From assembly GCA_945788155.1 (NCBI GenBank), contig CALZKX010000049.1:1-9011 (forward strand): a stretch of DNA of 9,011 nt, in the 5' to 3' direction. Position 1 is the first letter of the stretch. Every line of letters starts with the position of its first letter. This stretch comes from an uncultured Flavobacteriaceae bacterium (lineage in GTDB: Bacteria > Bacteroidota > Bacteroidia > Flavobacteriales > Flavobacteriaceae). Both the position numbers and the translations under genes were made by a program. The notes under the pieces were generated by a model. It did not search any database. It saw only the letters and a program-made list of their open reading frames with translations, and was not told the origin of the DNA. Positions 1-6,100 of the stretch are shown one piece after another.

Positions 1-1736
1 TAGGGAATATTGTTGGCGATAAAAAAGCGGTGCCATGTATTGAGGACACAGCTGTTGAGCTTAAAGATCTTCCTAGATATATTAAAGAGTTTACTGCAAT
101 AATGGATAAGTATAGCCAAAAAGCAGTCTATTATGCGCATGCAGGAGCTGGCGAATTACATTTACGTCCAATGTTAAACCTAAAAAAAGCAGCTGATGTA
201 CATTTGTTTAGACAGATTACCCATGAAACGGCACTTTTAGTTAAAAAGTATGGTGGTTCTTTTAGTGGCGAACATGGCGATGGAATTGTTAGGGCAGAAT
301 TTATACCTATAATGATTGGTGAGAAGAATTATGAATTGGTAAAGAAAATAAAATTTACATTCGATCCTCATAATATTTTTAATAAGGGCAAAATTGTAGA
401 TCCATTTCCAATGGATGAACATCTTAGATACGAAAAAGATAGAATAGAGCCTAAAATAGAAACTATTCTTGATTTTTCAGATAGCAAAGGAATCCTTCGA
501 GCTGCCGAAAAATGTAATGGTTCAGCCGATTGTCGAAAACCATCATTTGCTGGAGGAACAATGTGCCCAAGTTATAGAGCTACCAAAAACGAAAAAGATT
601 CAACAAGAGCACGAGCAAATGCTTTAAGAGAAATTTTAACAACCTCTAAAGAAACAAATAGGTTTAATAGTGAGGAGCTCAAAAAGGTATTTGACCTTTG
701 CTTAAGCTGTAAAGCGTGTGCAAGTGAGTGTCCAAGCAATGTGGATGTAGCGACCTTAAAGGCCGAGTTCCAGTATCAATATTACAAAACCCACGGCATA
801 CCTTTTAGAACCAAACTGTTAGCGTCAAATAATAAATGGAATAATTTAGGGAGTAAACTCCCAACTTTCACAAACACCATTTTAAAATCTTCAGTTGCAA
901 AAAAAGTTATGGGAATTGCATCAAAAAGGAGTATTCCAAAATTATATAAAACCACTTTTTTTAAGTGGTTTCAAAAGCATAAGGAGCAACTTAAAAAACA
1001 AACATTTAAAAACGGTGAGCTCTATTTGTTTGTAGATGAGTTTACAAACCACTATGATGTCGAAGTAGGGATTGATGCTGTAACATTGTTATCACATTTA
1101 GGCTTTAAGGTACATGTTGCTAACCATGTTGAAAGCGGAAGAAGTTATATATCTAAAGGAATTTTAAATAAAGCCAAAGAGATAGCAAATACTAACGTAA
1201 GCATATTTAAAAACCTCATTGGTAGCGAAATACCATTGGTAGGTATTGAGCCCTCGGCCATTTTAACCTTTAGGGATGAATACTTGCGTTTGGCTGATGA
1301 CAAACAAGCCGCTCACACACTTTCCAAAAATACATTTACCATCGAGGAATTTATTGATACTAATATAAAGCAAGGAAAAATAAACTCGAACAGTTTTTGT
1401 CAAGAAGTAGAAACAATTAAAATACATGGTCATTGCCATCAAAAAACATTAAGTAATATGTCGCACACTTTTAACATGCTGTCTTTGCCCAAAAATTATA
1501 GTGTTACCATCATGAATACTGGTTGCTGTGGTATGGCAGGATCTTTTGGATATGAAAAAGAGCATTACGAATTAAGCATGCAAATTGGAGAGCAATCTTT
1601 ATTTAACAAACTTCGAAATGTAGATGAAGCAACAATTATTGTTGCTTCAGGCACAAGTTGCAGGCATCAAATAAGGGATGGCGTTTATAAAATGTCCAAG
1701 CACCCAATTTCGGTATTAAGAAAAGCAATATTGTAA
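1..1736 (+). CDS. FAD-linked oxidase with C-terminal Fe-S and cysteine-rich (CCG) domains, 5' truncated
   Basis: The reading frame is open to the left edge (first whole codon at base 3), so this is the C-terminal part of a longer gene and the GTG at 30 is an internal valine. Counting that valine as residue 1: residues 1-125 match the end of the FAD-linked oxidase C-terminal domain (IEDTAV; YAHAGAGELHLRPMLNL at 35-51, the family's GHAGDGxxHxRP region; GEHGDGIVRAEF at 80-91; FDPHNIFNKGKIVDP). Residues 160-235 hold seven cysteines in Fe-S arrangement (C162, C168, C179-P, then C224xxC227xxC230xxxC234-P). Residues 330-545 resemble the CCG domain pair of glycolate oxidase/heterodisulfide reductase proteins, with HGHCHQK at 466-472 and TGCCG at 497-501; the first CCG repeat has lost its cysteines (ESGR instead). 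This order is that of YdiJ-type proteins, about 950-1000 residues long, which oxidise D-2-hydroxyacids and pass electrons through Fe-S clusters. About 400 N-terminal residues with the FAD-binding domain lie outside the window. The exact substrate cannot be told. Confidence 0.9.
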   Translation, partial: GNIVGDKKAVPCIEDTAVELKDLPRYIKEFTAIMDKYSQKAVYYAHAGAGELHLRPMLNLKKAADVHLFRQITHETALLVKKYGGSFSGEHGDGIVRAEFIPIMIGEKNYELVKKIKFTFDPHNIFNKGKIVDPFPMDEHLRYEKDRIEPKIETILDFSDSKGILRAAEKCNGSADCRKPSFAGGTMCPSYRATKNEKDSTRARANALREILTTSKETNRFNSEELKKVFDLCLSCKACASECPSNVDVATLKAEFQYQYYKTHGIPFRTKLLASNNKWNNLGSKLPTFTNTILKSSVAKKVMGIASKRSIPKLYKTTFFKWFQKHKEQLKKQTFKNGELYLFVDEFTNHYDVEVGIDAVTLLSHLGFKVHVANHVESGRSYISKGILNKAKEIANTNVSIFKNLIGSEIPLVGIEPSAILTFRDEYLRLADDKQAAHTLSKNTFTIEEFIDTNIKQGKINSNSFCQEVETIKIHGHCHQKTLSNMSHTFNMLSLPKNYSVTIMNTGCCGMAGSFGYEKEHYELSMQIGEQSLFNKLRNVDEATIIVASGTSCRHQIRDGVYKMSKHPISVLRKAIL

Positions 1737-1857
1737 ATCGCCAGATATTAATTCATATATTAGCAATACAAAAAGTTTAGATAAACGCATAATATTTGTA
1801 GGAAAAATACTTTTCAACAACAGTTCATCGATTTTTTAATACACTTTATCGTATTTT

Positions 1858-1999
1858 TTAATTCTTCATTGAAACTGATTCTACATTTACTTCTCTTATT
1901 AAGCCCCAAACAATTCCCTCTTGCTTTTTAAGATATTTAATTAATCCTTTATTAGTACGTTTTTATATTAAAAATGTATTCCCTCAATTTAAACGCCAT
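1858..1999 (-). pseudogene. Possible decayed small ORF (one frameshift)
   Basis: On the minus strand an ATG at 1999 opens a 15-codon frame (MAFKLREYIFNIKTY) that stops at 1952-1954. A second open frame, offset by one base, runs on from the same point to a stop at 1858-1860 and reads KGLIKYLKKQEGIVWG and onward to VSMKN. Removing one A from the A5 run near the junction would join them into one 46-codon ORF. The first frame is also open upstream of the ATG to a GTG at 2038. I do not recognise the product. In AT-rich DNA two short open frames can abut by chance, so this may be a broken small gene, a sequencing error in a homopolymer, or nothing. Confidence 0.2.
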
Positions 2000-2054
2000 A
2001 GTGTGTTTAGTTATTATTAGTCCATTGTGCTCCCTCACAAACTATAACTATTAG

Positions 2055-2070
2055 TACATTAAAAAATGTA
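2055..2070. promoter_or_regulatory. Short inverted repeat upstream of the small peptide gene
   Basis: The arms tacatt (2055-2060) and aatgta (2065-2070) are perfect 6-bp complements around an AAAA centre, about 40 bases before the ATG at 2109. It could be an operator or a weak hairpin in the leader. In such AT-rich sequence it may also be chance; no regulator can be assigned. Confidence 0.25.
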
Positions 2071-2108
2071 AAATAATAGATATAATAATAACCCCAAACT
2101 TAATAACT

Positions 2109-2285
2109 ATGAAATTCCTAAAAATCACCTTAATGATAGTTGCAGTATTTTGTCTAACAATTTCTGGAACTAGTAAAAAAAATGATGTTAAACTTGCTGA
2201 TACTTTTCAAAAAGTAGATAAAACAGAGTTTAAGTATATAGCAGGTGTAGTAAAAAAAGACAAAAGACCTACTCAAGAACTTTAG
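2109..2285 (+). CDS. Small exported peptide of unknown function, 58 aa
   Basis: The ATG at 2109 opens a 58-codon frame ending at TAG 2283-2285. Residues 1-20 look like a signal peptide or membrane anchor: basic start MKFLK, hydrophobic core ITLMIVAVFCLTISG, then the polar TSKKNDVK. The cysteine at 15 is preceded by Val-Phe, which does not fit a lipobox, so this is probably not a lipoprotein. The mature part (about residues 21-58) is short, lysine-rich and ends in KKDKRPTQEL. I recognise no domain. Support for a real gene is the signal-like start, the coding-like composition, and a good intrinsic terminator 28 bases after the stop. The gene lies 141 bases upstream of a sensor kinase with an extracytoplasmic TPR domain, but the terminator suggests a separate transcript. 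It may be a secreted signal peptide, a small envelope protein or a target of the neighbouring regulator; none of these is shown by the sequence. Confidence 0.6.
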   Translation: MKFLKITLMIVAVFCLTISGTSKKNDVKLADTFQKVDKTEFKYIAGVVKKDKRPTQEL

Positions 2286-2312
2286 TATATCATAAAAATG
2301 TTATAATTATAT

Positions 2313-2344
2313 AGCTCCTTATGGAAACATTAGGAGCTTTTTTT
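2313..2344 (+). terminator. Intrinsic terminator after the small peptide gene
   Basis: The arms agctcct (2313-2319) and aggagct (2332-2338) form a 7-bp stem. Inside it, after a T-T mismatch, atg (2321-2323) pairs with cat (2328-2330) closing a GAAA loop, a GNRA-type tetraloop. A run of seven T (2338-2344) follows. This is a textbook rho-independent terminator on the plus strand and separates the small gene from the kinase operon. Confidence 0.85.
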
Positions 2345-2396
2345 ATGTAATAAACCAAGAATTTGTAATAGGTTTAACTTTTGTCATAATTTATTC

Positions 2397-2404
2397 TAAA
2401 TTTG
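2397..2404 (+). promoter_or_regulatory. Bacteroidota-type -7 element before the sensor kinase
   Basis: TAAATTTG at 2397-2404 matches the TAnnTTTG -7 consensus of Bacteroidota exactly. The -33 element is poor: TTTA at 2373-2376 sits at the right distance (20-nt gap), while the better TTTTG at 2379-2383 is too close (13 nt). If used, transcription would start near 2411 and leave a leader of only about 16 bases before the TTG start at 2427. Confidence 0.5.
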
Positions 2405-2426
2405 ATAGCCAATAAATACTATTACA

Positions 2427-4448
2427 TTGTATCGTTACTCATTTATATTTATTCTGTTCTTATTGTCCCACAACTCTTTTGCACAAAGTAAAGATATGGA
2501 GCAAAAACTGGACAGTATTGATTTGCTTAGAAAGCTATCCAGAAGCAGAAATATAGATTTAGAACTTAGGCTGGTTCATGCCAAAAACGCCAGTGAATTA
2601 TCAAAAAAACTGCAAATAGATTCAACCTTATTAAAAAGCAATATCAATTTAGCCTTTAGATATTTAGATATAGATAAAGGCGAATTGTATAAAAATATTA
2701 GTTTAAAAAACTTAAAATTAGCTACTGAACTAAATGATTCTTTAATAATAGCTAATGTCAATTATGGCTTAGGCTACTATTACGCCAATAACGCAAAAAT
2801 TGATAGTGCCTATTACTATTACTATAATGCTGAAAAAATATTTCATGCATTGGATAATATTCGTGGCGAAGGTGAAATACTCTTAAACATTGCTAATATT
2901 CAAGAAACAGCCAGAGATTATACTGGAAGCGAAGCCACAGCGATACGCGCTATTTCATTAATAGAAACTTTACCAACTACCGAAAGAAACTTAGATACTC
3001 TATGGACACTTTACAATTTATTGGCAATTATTTCCGAACGTTTGGAACAGCGTGATGAAGCTATAGAGTATTACGAAAAAAGCTTGGAAATTGCTAGTAA
3101 AATGCAAGAACCGCTTTATTATGAGTTTAGCTCAAAAAATAACATAGGTTTTTCTTTACGAGAGAAGGGTGATTTAAACGAGGCATTACAAATATTTCAA
3201 GAACTTCTCGATGATAAACGACTATTTGAACTTGACATTGAAACCTATATTATTGTTTTAGGAAATGTGGCTTATACCAGGCACCTATTGGAAGAGGATA
3301 CTAATAGTATTGAAGCTCAATTTAAAGAAGGTATTAGGTTAAGTGACAGTCTTACAGATCCCATTAGAAAAATGGCAATCTTAACAGATATGTCTCAGTT
3401 TTACTATGATATAGGCAAAAAAGATGCTGCTCTTAACTTAGGTAAAGAAAATTATAAACTAGCAAGAGAAACAAATTCCAACGACATTGTTCTAAAATCT
3501 TTAAAGCTAATGTCCAAAATTGACAAAGGCGAGGTTAAAAAAAATTATTTAAATGAATACATACAACTTAATGATAGTTTATTGCGAGACGAAAGAGTCG
3601 CTCGAAATAAATTTGCAAGAATAAGCTTTGAGGTTGATAAAATAGAGGCCGATAACGTACAACTTTCTAAAGAACGGTTGTTGTTCCTGTTAATCTCTGT
3701 AGGTTTATTGATTAGTTTAACCTTATTATATGTTGTTATTACCCAAAGAGCTAAAAACCGAAAACTAGAATTTATACAAAAACAGCAAAAAGCGAACGAG
3801 GAGATTTATAATTTAATGCTAGCCCAACAAGATAAAATCAATGAAGGGCGAACACACGAAAAAAAACGCATTTCCGAAGAGTTGCATGACGGTATTCTAG
3901 GAAAATTATTTGGCACAAGGTTGAGTTTAGATAGTTTAAATTTAGTACAAACCGAAGATGCAGCTAAATCCAGAAGCCATTATATAGGTCAACTCAAGAC
4001 CATTGAAACTGAGATTAGAAAAATATCACACGATTTAAATTCCGATTTTATTTCAGACTCAAGTTTTATAGATATCGTTAAAACATTGGTCGAAACACAG
4101 ACTACTGCTTATAACCTCAAGTATGAGTTTTTAAATGGTAGTGATATAGATTGGGAAGAAGTACCAAACAAAACTAAAATTCACATATACAGAATGTTAC
4201 AGGAAACAATGCAAAATATTTACAAACATGCCAATGCAAGTATTGTAAAAATTAGTTTCCAATTAAAAAATAATGTAATTTTATGTACCATTGAAGACGA
4301 TGGTTCTGGGTTTAATGTTAATAAAGCCAGAAAAGGAATAGGCCTAAAAAACATTGACTCAAGAGTTAATGAAATAGGAGGGAAAGCCGAAGTTTATTCC
4401 AAAATTGATATTGGAACAATTATTAAAATATTTATTCCAGTGGTATAG
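2427..4448 (+). CDS. TPR-containing sensor histidine kinase (HisKA_3/HATPase, NarX/DegS-like)
   Basis: 673 residues. Residues 1-20 are a signal peptide (hydrophobic core FIFILFLLSHNSFAQ, cleavage likely after Ala19 or Gln20). Residues about 70-390 are helical repeats of TPR type, clearest at 108-142, 147-180, 191-224, 233-264 and 315-348 (for example EAIEYYEKSLEIA). A single membrane helix follows at about 418-437, then a short coiled coil (443-480), the dimerisation and phosphoacceptor helix (KKRISEELHDG, phosphoacceptor His487), and an ATPase domain with N-box LQETMQN (591-597), G1 DDGSG (624-628) and G2 GIGLKNI (637-643). The TPR domain should therefore lie outside the cytoplasmic membrane and the kinase inside. 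The start is TTG: an in-frame TAG lies at 2406-2408 and no ATG occurs before codon 24, which would remove the signal peptide. It is followed 5 bases later by its response regulator and surely forms an operon with it. The ligand is unknown. Confidence 0.92.
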   Translation: MYRYSFIFILFLLSHNSFAQSKDMEQKLDSIDLLRKLSRSRNIDLELRLVHAKNASELSKKLQIDSTLLKSNINLAFRYLDIDKGELYKNISLKNLKLATELNDSLIIANVNYGLGYYYANNAKIDSAYYYYYNAEKIFHALDNIRGEGEILLNIANIQETARDYTGSEATAIRAISLIETLPTTERNLDTLWTLYNLLAIISERLEQRDEAIEYYEKSLEIASKMQEPLYYEFSSKNNIGFSLREKGDLNEALQIFQELLDDKRLFELDIETYIIVLGNVAYTRHLLEEDTNSIEAQFKEGIRLSDSLTDPIRKMAILTDMSQFYYDIGKKDAALNLGKENYKLARETNSNDIVLKSLKLMSKIDKGEVKKNYLNEYIQLNDSLLRDERVARNKFARISFEVDKIEADNVQLSKERLLFLLISVGLLISLTLLYVVITQRAKNRKLEFIQKQQKANEEIYNLMLAQQDKINEGRTHEKKRISEELHDGILGKLFGTRLSLDSLNLVQTEDAAKSRSHYIGQLKTIETEIRKISHDLNSDFISDSSFIDIVKTLVETQTTAYNLKYEFLNGSDIDWEEVPNKTKIHIYRMLQETMQNIYKHANASIVKISFQLKNNVILCTIEDDGSGFNVNKARKGIGLKNIDSRVNEIGGKAEVYSKIDIGTIIKIFIPVV

Positions 4449-4453
4449 CTATT

Positions 4454-5131
4454 ATGGAACAACATTTAAAAATACTAATGGTCGATGATCACCCAATGAT
4501 TATCGAAGGTTACCAAATGACTTTGGTAGCCACTAAAAAACCACACCAACATTTAGATATTGATATTGCCCACGATTGTGATATGGCTTTTGAGCTTATT
4601 AAAAAGGCATCAATTAAACAAGAAACATCGTACGATGTTTGCTTTTTTGACATAAGCTTACCAGCATCAAAAGATGGTTTGATCACCTCAGGCGAAGACC
4701 TTGCAATATTAACAAGAGATTATTTACCAGAAGCTAGAATTATAATTTTAACTATGTTTAATGAGTCATTCAGAATTTTGAACATCATTAGAAGTATAGA
4801 CCCAGAAGGGTTATTAATTAAAAGCGACCTAACATCTAGCGAATTGGCCGAGGCTTTTCAGCATATATTAAACAATCCACCATATTACAGCAGTACTGTC
4901 AATTCTTTTTTAAATAAAACCATTACAAGTAAAATTTATTTAGATGATACCAACCGTAAAATTCTTCATTTATTGTCACAAGGCATCAAAACACGAAGCC
5001 TTATAGAACATATAGATTTATCTTTGAGTGCCATTGAAAAACGCAAAAAACAGTTAAAATTACAATTCGATGTTGAAGACGGTAGAGACGAAACCTTGCT
5101 AAAAGAAGCACGGGAAAAAGGGTTTTTGTAA
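4454..5131 (+). CDS. Response regulator, NarL/LuxR-like, partner of the TPR kinase
   Basis: 225 residues, ATG 5 bases after the kinase stop. Residues 5-140 form a receiver domain: acidic pair Asp11-Asp12 (LMVDDHP), phosphoacceptor Asp66 in CFFDISLP, Thr100 in IIILTMFN and Lys123 in LLIKSD, so all key residues for phosphorylation are present. The loop after Asp66 is long (ASKDGLITSGEDL), as is common in Bacteroidota regulators of this class. Residues about 163-225 align in pattern with a LuxR/GerE helix-turn-helix (TNRKILHLLSQGIKTRSLIE, then LSLSAIEKRKKQLK, then the EKGFL end), but the recognition helix differs from the usual SxxTVxxH form, so the domain is degenerate or specialised. It should be phosphorylated by the kinase upstream and bind DNA as a dimer. 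Targets are not visible; plausible local ones are the peptide gene and its own operon. Confidence 0.9.
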   Translation: MEQHLKILMVDDHPMIIEGYQMTLVATKKPHQHLDIDIAHDCDMAFELIKKASIKQETSYDVCFFDISLPASKDGLITSGEDLAILTRDYLPEARIIILTMFNESFRILNIIRSIDPEGLLIKSDLTSSELAEAFQHILNNPPYYSSTVNSFLNKTITSKIYLDDTNRKILHLLSQGIKTRSLIEHIDLSLSAIEKRKKQLKLQFDVEDGRDETLLKEAREKGFL

Positions 5132-5389
5132 TAAAAGCGTAAACCTTTTCGTATTTAGATGATAAAACCCACTTTTTTTTAATTTTAAAAACTTCTCGAA
5201 TAGATAGCTATTGCTGTAAATTACGGTTTTACCGCAACAAGTCTGCGGTTTTACCACAGCAAAATCTATAAGTTTCTATATATATTTGAATAGACAACGA
5301 AGAATTAATTATCCCTCTAATTTATTTGTTGAATTAATAGCAATTGACACGCCTTATGACTAACTCTGTTGGTCATAAGGTTTTTGTTT
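5132..5389. other. Non-coding gap between convergent genes, with secondary structure
   Basis: This stretch separates the plus-strand response regulator from the minus-strand DUF456 gene. No clear terminator stands next to the response regulator stop; a T8 run at 5173-5180 lacks a good stem. It holds the 5211-5262 repeat/hairpin, a promoter-like TATATTTG at 5281-5288, two copies of gaattaat (5302-5309 and 5331-5338) and the terminator at 5352-5390. It is therefore either a long 3' untranslated region of the two-component operon or the site of a small RNA. Confidence 0.6.
5211..5262 (+). repeat. Compound direct and inverted repeat, possible RNA hairpin
   Basis: Two copies of cggttttacc lie at 5224-5233 and 5246-5255, starts 22 bp apart, two turns of the helix. 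The same segment folds back: ttgctgt (5211-5217) pairs with acagcaa (5256-5262), ggt (5225-5227) with acc (5253-5255), and accgca (5231-5236) with tgcggt (5244-5249) around the 7-nt loop acaagtc. The left strand carries a 7-nt bulge (5218-5224) and there is a T3/T3 internal loop. It is far more GC-rich than its surroundings. It could be a structured RNA element, a protein-binding site, or a relic of a mobile repeat. Confidence 0.5.
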
Positions 5390-5390
5390 T
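5295..5390 (+). ncRNA. Candidate small RNA or 3' UTR end
   Basis: TATATTTG at 5281-5288 matches the TAnnTTTG -7 element exactly, and a strong terminator stands at 5352-5390. A transcript starting near 5295 would be about 95 nt with no ORF of note. There is no TTG at the proper -33 distance, so the promoter is unproven. The same DNA could simply be the tail of the two-component operon mRNA. Confidence 0.2.
5352..5390 (+). terminator. Strong intrinsic terminator between convergent genes
   Basis: ccttatgac (5352-5360) and gtcataagg (5372-5380) make a perfect 9-bp stem. It extends inwards by a T-G wobble and aac/gtt to about 13 bp closing a tct triloop. TTTTTGTTTTT follows at 5381-5391 on the plus strand. 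The left flank has no A-run, so it is a good terminator for plus-strand transcripts only; the stem may still slow transcripts coming from the DUF456 gene. Its T-tract overlaps the DUF456 stop codon. Confidence 0.85.
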
Positions 5391-5887
5391 TAAAAGAGGG
5401 AGCTTTTATACTCCCAAACTTTCATAAAAAACAGCCCGAAATAAATAATTGCAAAAATAAATTTTAAAAAAGTTGAAGTTAAAAATCCAAGAAAAGAACC
5501 AAAAGCTGCTTTTATGGCGACGTCTTTGTCATTCTTATTTATGAGCTCTCCAATTAAAGCACCAACAAAAGCACCTATAATAATCCCAAATGGAATGGGA
5601 GAAAACAAACCAACCAAAAGCCCAATAGTGGTGCCAATCATACCATATCTACTGCCTCCAAATCTTTTGGTTCCCATAGCTGGAATAAAGTAATCTAACA
5701 ACCAAATTAAAATTGCAATAGCAAGCCAAATGCCAAGGAATACCCAATTCATAGGGATAGCATCTGTTAAGTGCAAAATTAAAAGCCCAAACCAACTAGT
5801 TAAAGGCCCAGGAAGTATTGGCAAAAAGCTTCCTATAATGCCTAATAACATAAATAGTGCTGCAACAAAAACTAAAAATATATCCAT
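5390..5887 (-). CDS. DUF456 family membrane protein
   Basis: 165 residues starting at ATG 5887-5885. The protein is almost wholly hydrophobic, with about five or six membrane segments (roughly 3-20, 27-41, 47-66, 83-95, 97-114 and 131-155). The sequence has the marks of the DUF456 family (PF04306): the N-terminal GIIGSFLPILPGP, the central DYFIPAMGTKRFGGSRYG (about 65-82), and the Gly-rich helices GLLVGLF and GIIIGAFVGALIGELI. Length is normal for the family. The function of the family is not known. It is transcribed away from the BlaI-type operon and convergently with the response regulator, and appears to be a single gene. The palindromes at 5951-5984 lie about 65-97 bases before its start, so shared control with the blaI operon is possible but not shown. 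Confidence 0.9.
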   Translation of the reverse strand: MDIFLVFVAALFMLLGIIGSFLPILPGPLTSWFGLLILHLTDAIPMNWVFLGIWLAIAILIWLLDYFIPAMGTKRFGGSRYGMIGTTIGLLVGLFSPIPFGIIIGAFVGALIGELINKNDKDVAIKAAFGSFLGFLTSTFLKFIFAIIYFGLFFMKVWEYKSSLF

Positions 5888-5950
5888 TAATTATATATAT
5901 GGTCAATACTTAATATTTGACGAAGATACACTCTAAATGTTACATTTTTA

Positions 5951-5984
5951 AACTAAAAAATTAGTTAAAACTAAATATTTAGTT
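5951..5984. promoter_or_regulatory. Two tandem 16-bp palindromes, probable BlaI-type operators
   Basis: Two sites of form AACTAA-N4-TTAGTT occur at 5951-5966 (centre AAAA) and 5969-5984 (centre ATAT, which makes the second a perfect 16-bp palindrome). Their starts are 18 bp apart. BlaI/MecI/CopY repressors are winged-helix dimers that bind short palindromes, often in pairs, in front of their own operon, and a blaI homologue follows. The sites overlap the likely promoter. The assignment rests on symmetry and position only. Confidence 0.65.
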
Positions 5985-5991
5985 ATATTAG
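5961..5991 (+). promoter_or_regulatory. Likely promoter of the blaI-M56 operon
   Basis: TATATTAG at 5984-5991 matches TAnnTTTG at seven of eight positions when the two free bases are counted. TTAG at 5961-5964 lies 19 nt upstream in the -33 position. Both lie within or next to the two palindromes, so a bound repressor would block RNA polymerase. Transcription would start near 5998 and give a leader of about 100 nt. Confidence 0.4.
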
Positions 5992-6022
5992 CATATTGAT
6001 TCTATTTAAAATCAATATGCTA
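5989..6022. repeat. Perfect 13-bp inverted repeat in the blaI leader
   Basis: tagcatattgatt (5989-6001) and aatcaatatgcta (6010-6022) are perfect complements around an 8-nt loop. If transcription starts near 5998 only part of the left arm would be in the RNA. It may be a third regulator site, a hairpin, or the border of an inserted repeat. No T-tract follows, so it is not a terminator. Confidence 0.6.
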
Positions 6023-6042
6023 TGCTGAACTTGTTTCAGCAT
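6022..6042. repeat. Hairpin resembling a flavobacterial interspersed repeat
   Basis: atgctgaa (6022-6029) and ttcagcat (6035-6042) form an 8-bp stem with loop cttgt. From general familiarity this string resembles a short palindromic repeat found many times between genes in Flavobacteriaceae genomes. The repeat may extend through the second small hairpin (cccaa 6078-6082 with ttggg 6088-6092) up to about 6100, reaching the annotated start of the blaI-like gene. A count of copies in the genome would settle this. Confidence 0.45.
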
Positions 6043-6100
6043 CTTATGAAGGTACCTGATGTTTAATTAAAAAAATCCCCAATCAAGTTGGGAAATGACC

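Larger units (their letters stand above)
1737..2108. other. AT-rich intergenic region without an intact gene
   Basis: No convincing intact gene is seen on either strand. After the oxidase stop there is no GC-rich hairpin; the nearest candidate is a 5-bp stem (aatac at 1838-1842 with gtatt at 1851-1855) followed by a run of T, which is weak. An imperfect direct repeat of atcg + attttttaat lies at 1828-1840 and 1849-1861. The right part should hold the promoter of the small peptide gene: TTG at 2025-2027, a 17-nt gap and TAACTATT at 2045-2052 match the flavobacterial TTG/TAnnTTTG pattern only partly. A possible decayed minus-strand ORF in this stretch is listed separately. Confidence 0.6.

Noticed and set aside
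237..422. Minus-strand open frame of 61 codons inside the oxidase gene
   Set aside because: It lies opposite well-conserved FAD-oxidase sequence and shows no domain or start context of its own.
949..971. Perfect 9-bp hairpin (aaaccactt / aagtggttt, T5 loop) inside the oxidase gene
   Set aside because: It lies in the middle of an intact reading frame, without a following T-tract, and is probably chance.
1915..2036. Three copies of tccctc (1915, 1980, 2031) as a regulator motif
   Set aside because: The copies are short, unevenly spaced (65 and 51 bp) and lack shared flanks.
2576..2761. Minus-strand open frame of 61 codons inside the kinase gene
   Set aside because: It is antisense to the TPR region and is explained by the AT-rich coding strand.
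5132..5180. Terminator directly after the response regulator
   Set aside because: Only a 5-bp aaaag/ctttt stem is found, and the T8 run at 5173-5180 has no stable stem before it.
5730..5936. Plus-strand open frame of 68 codons across the start of the DUF456 gene
   Set aside because: Antisense to a clear family member; the translation has no recognisable features.
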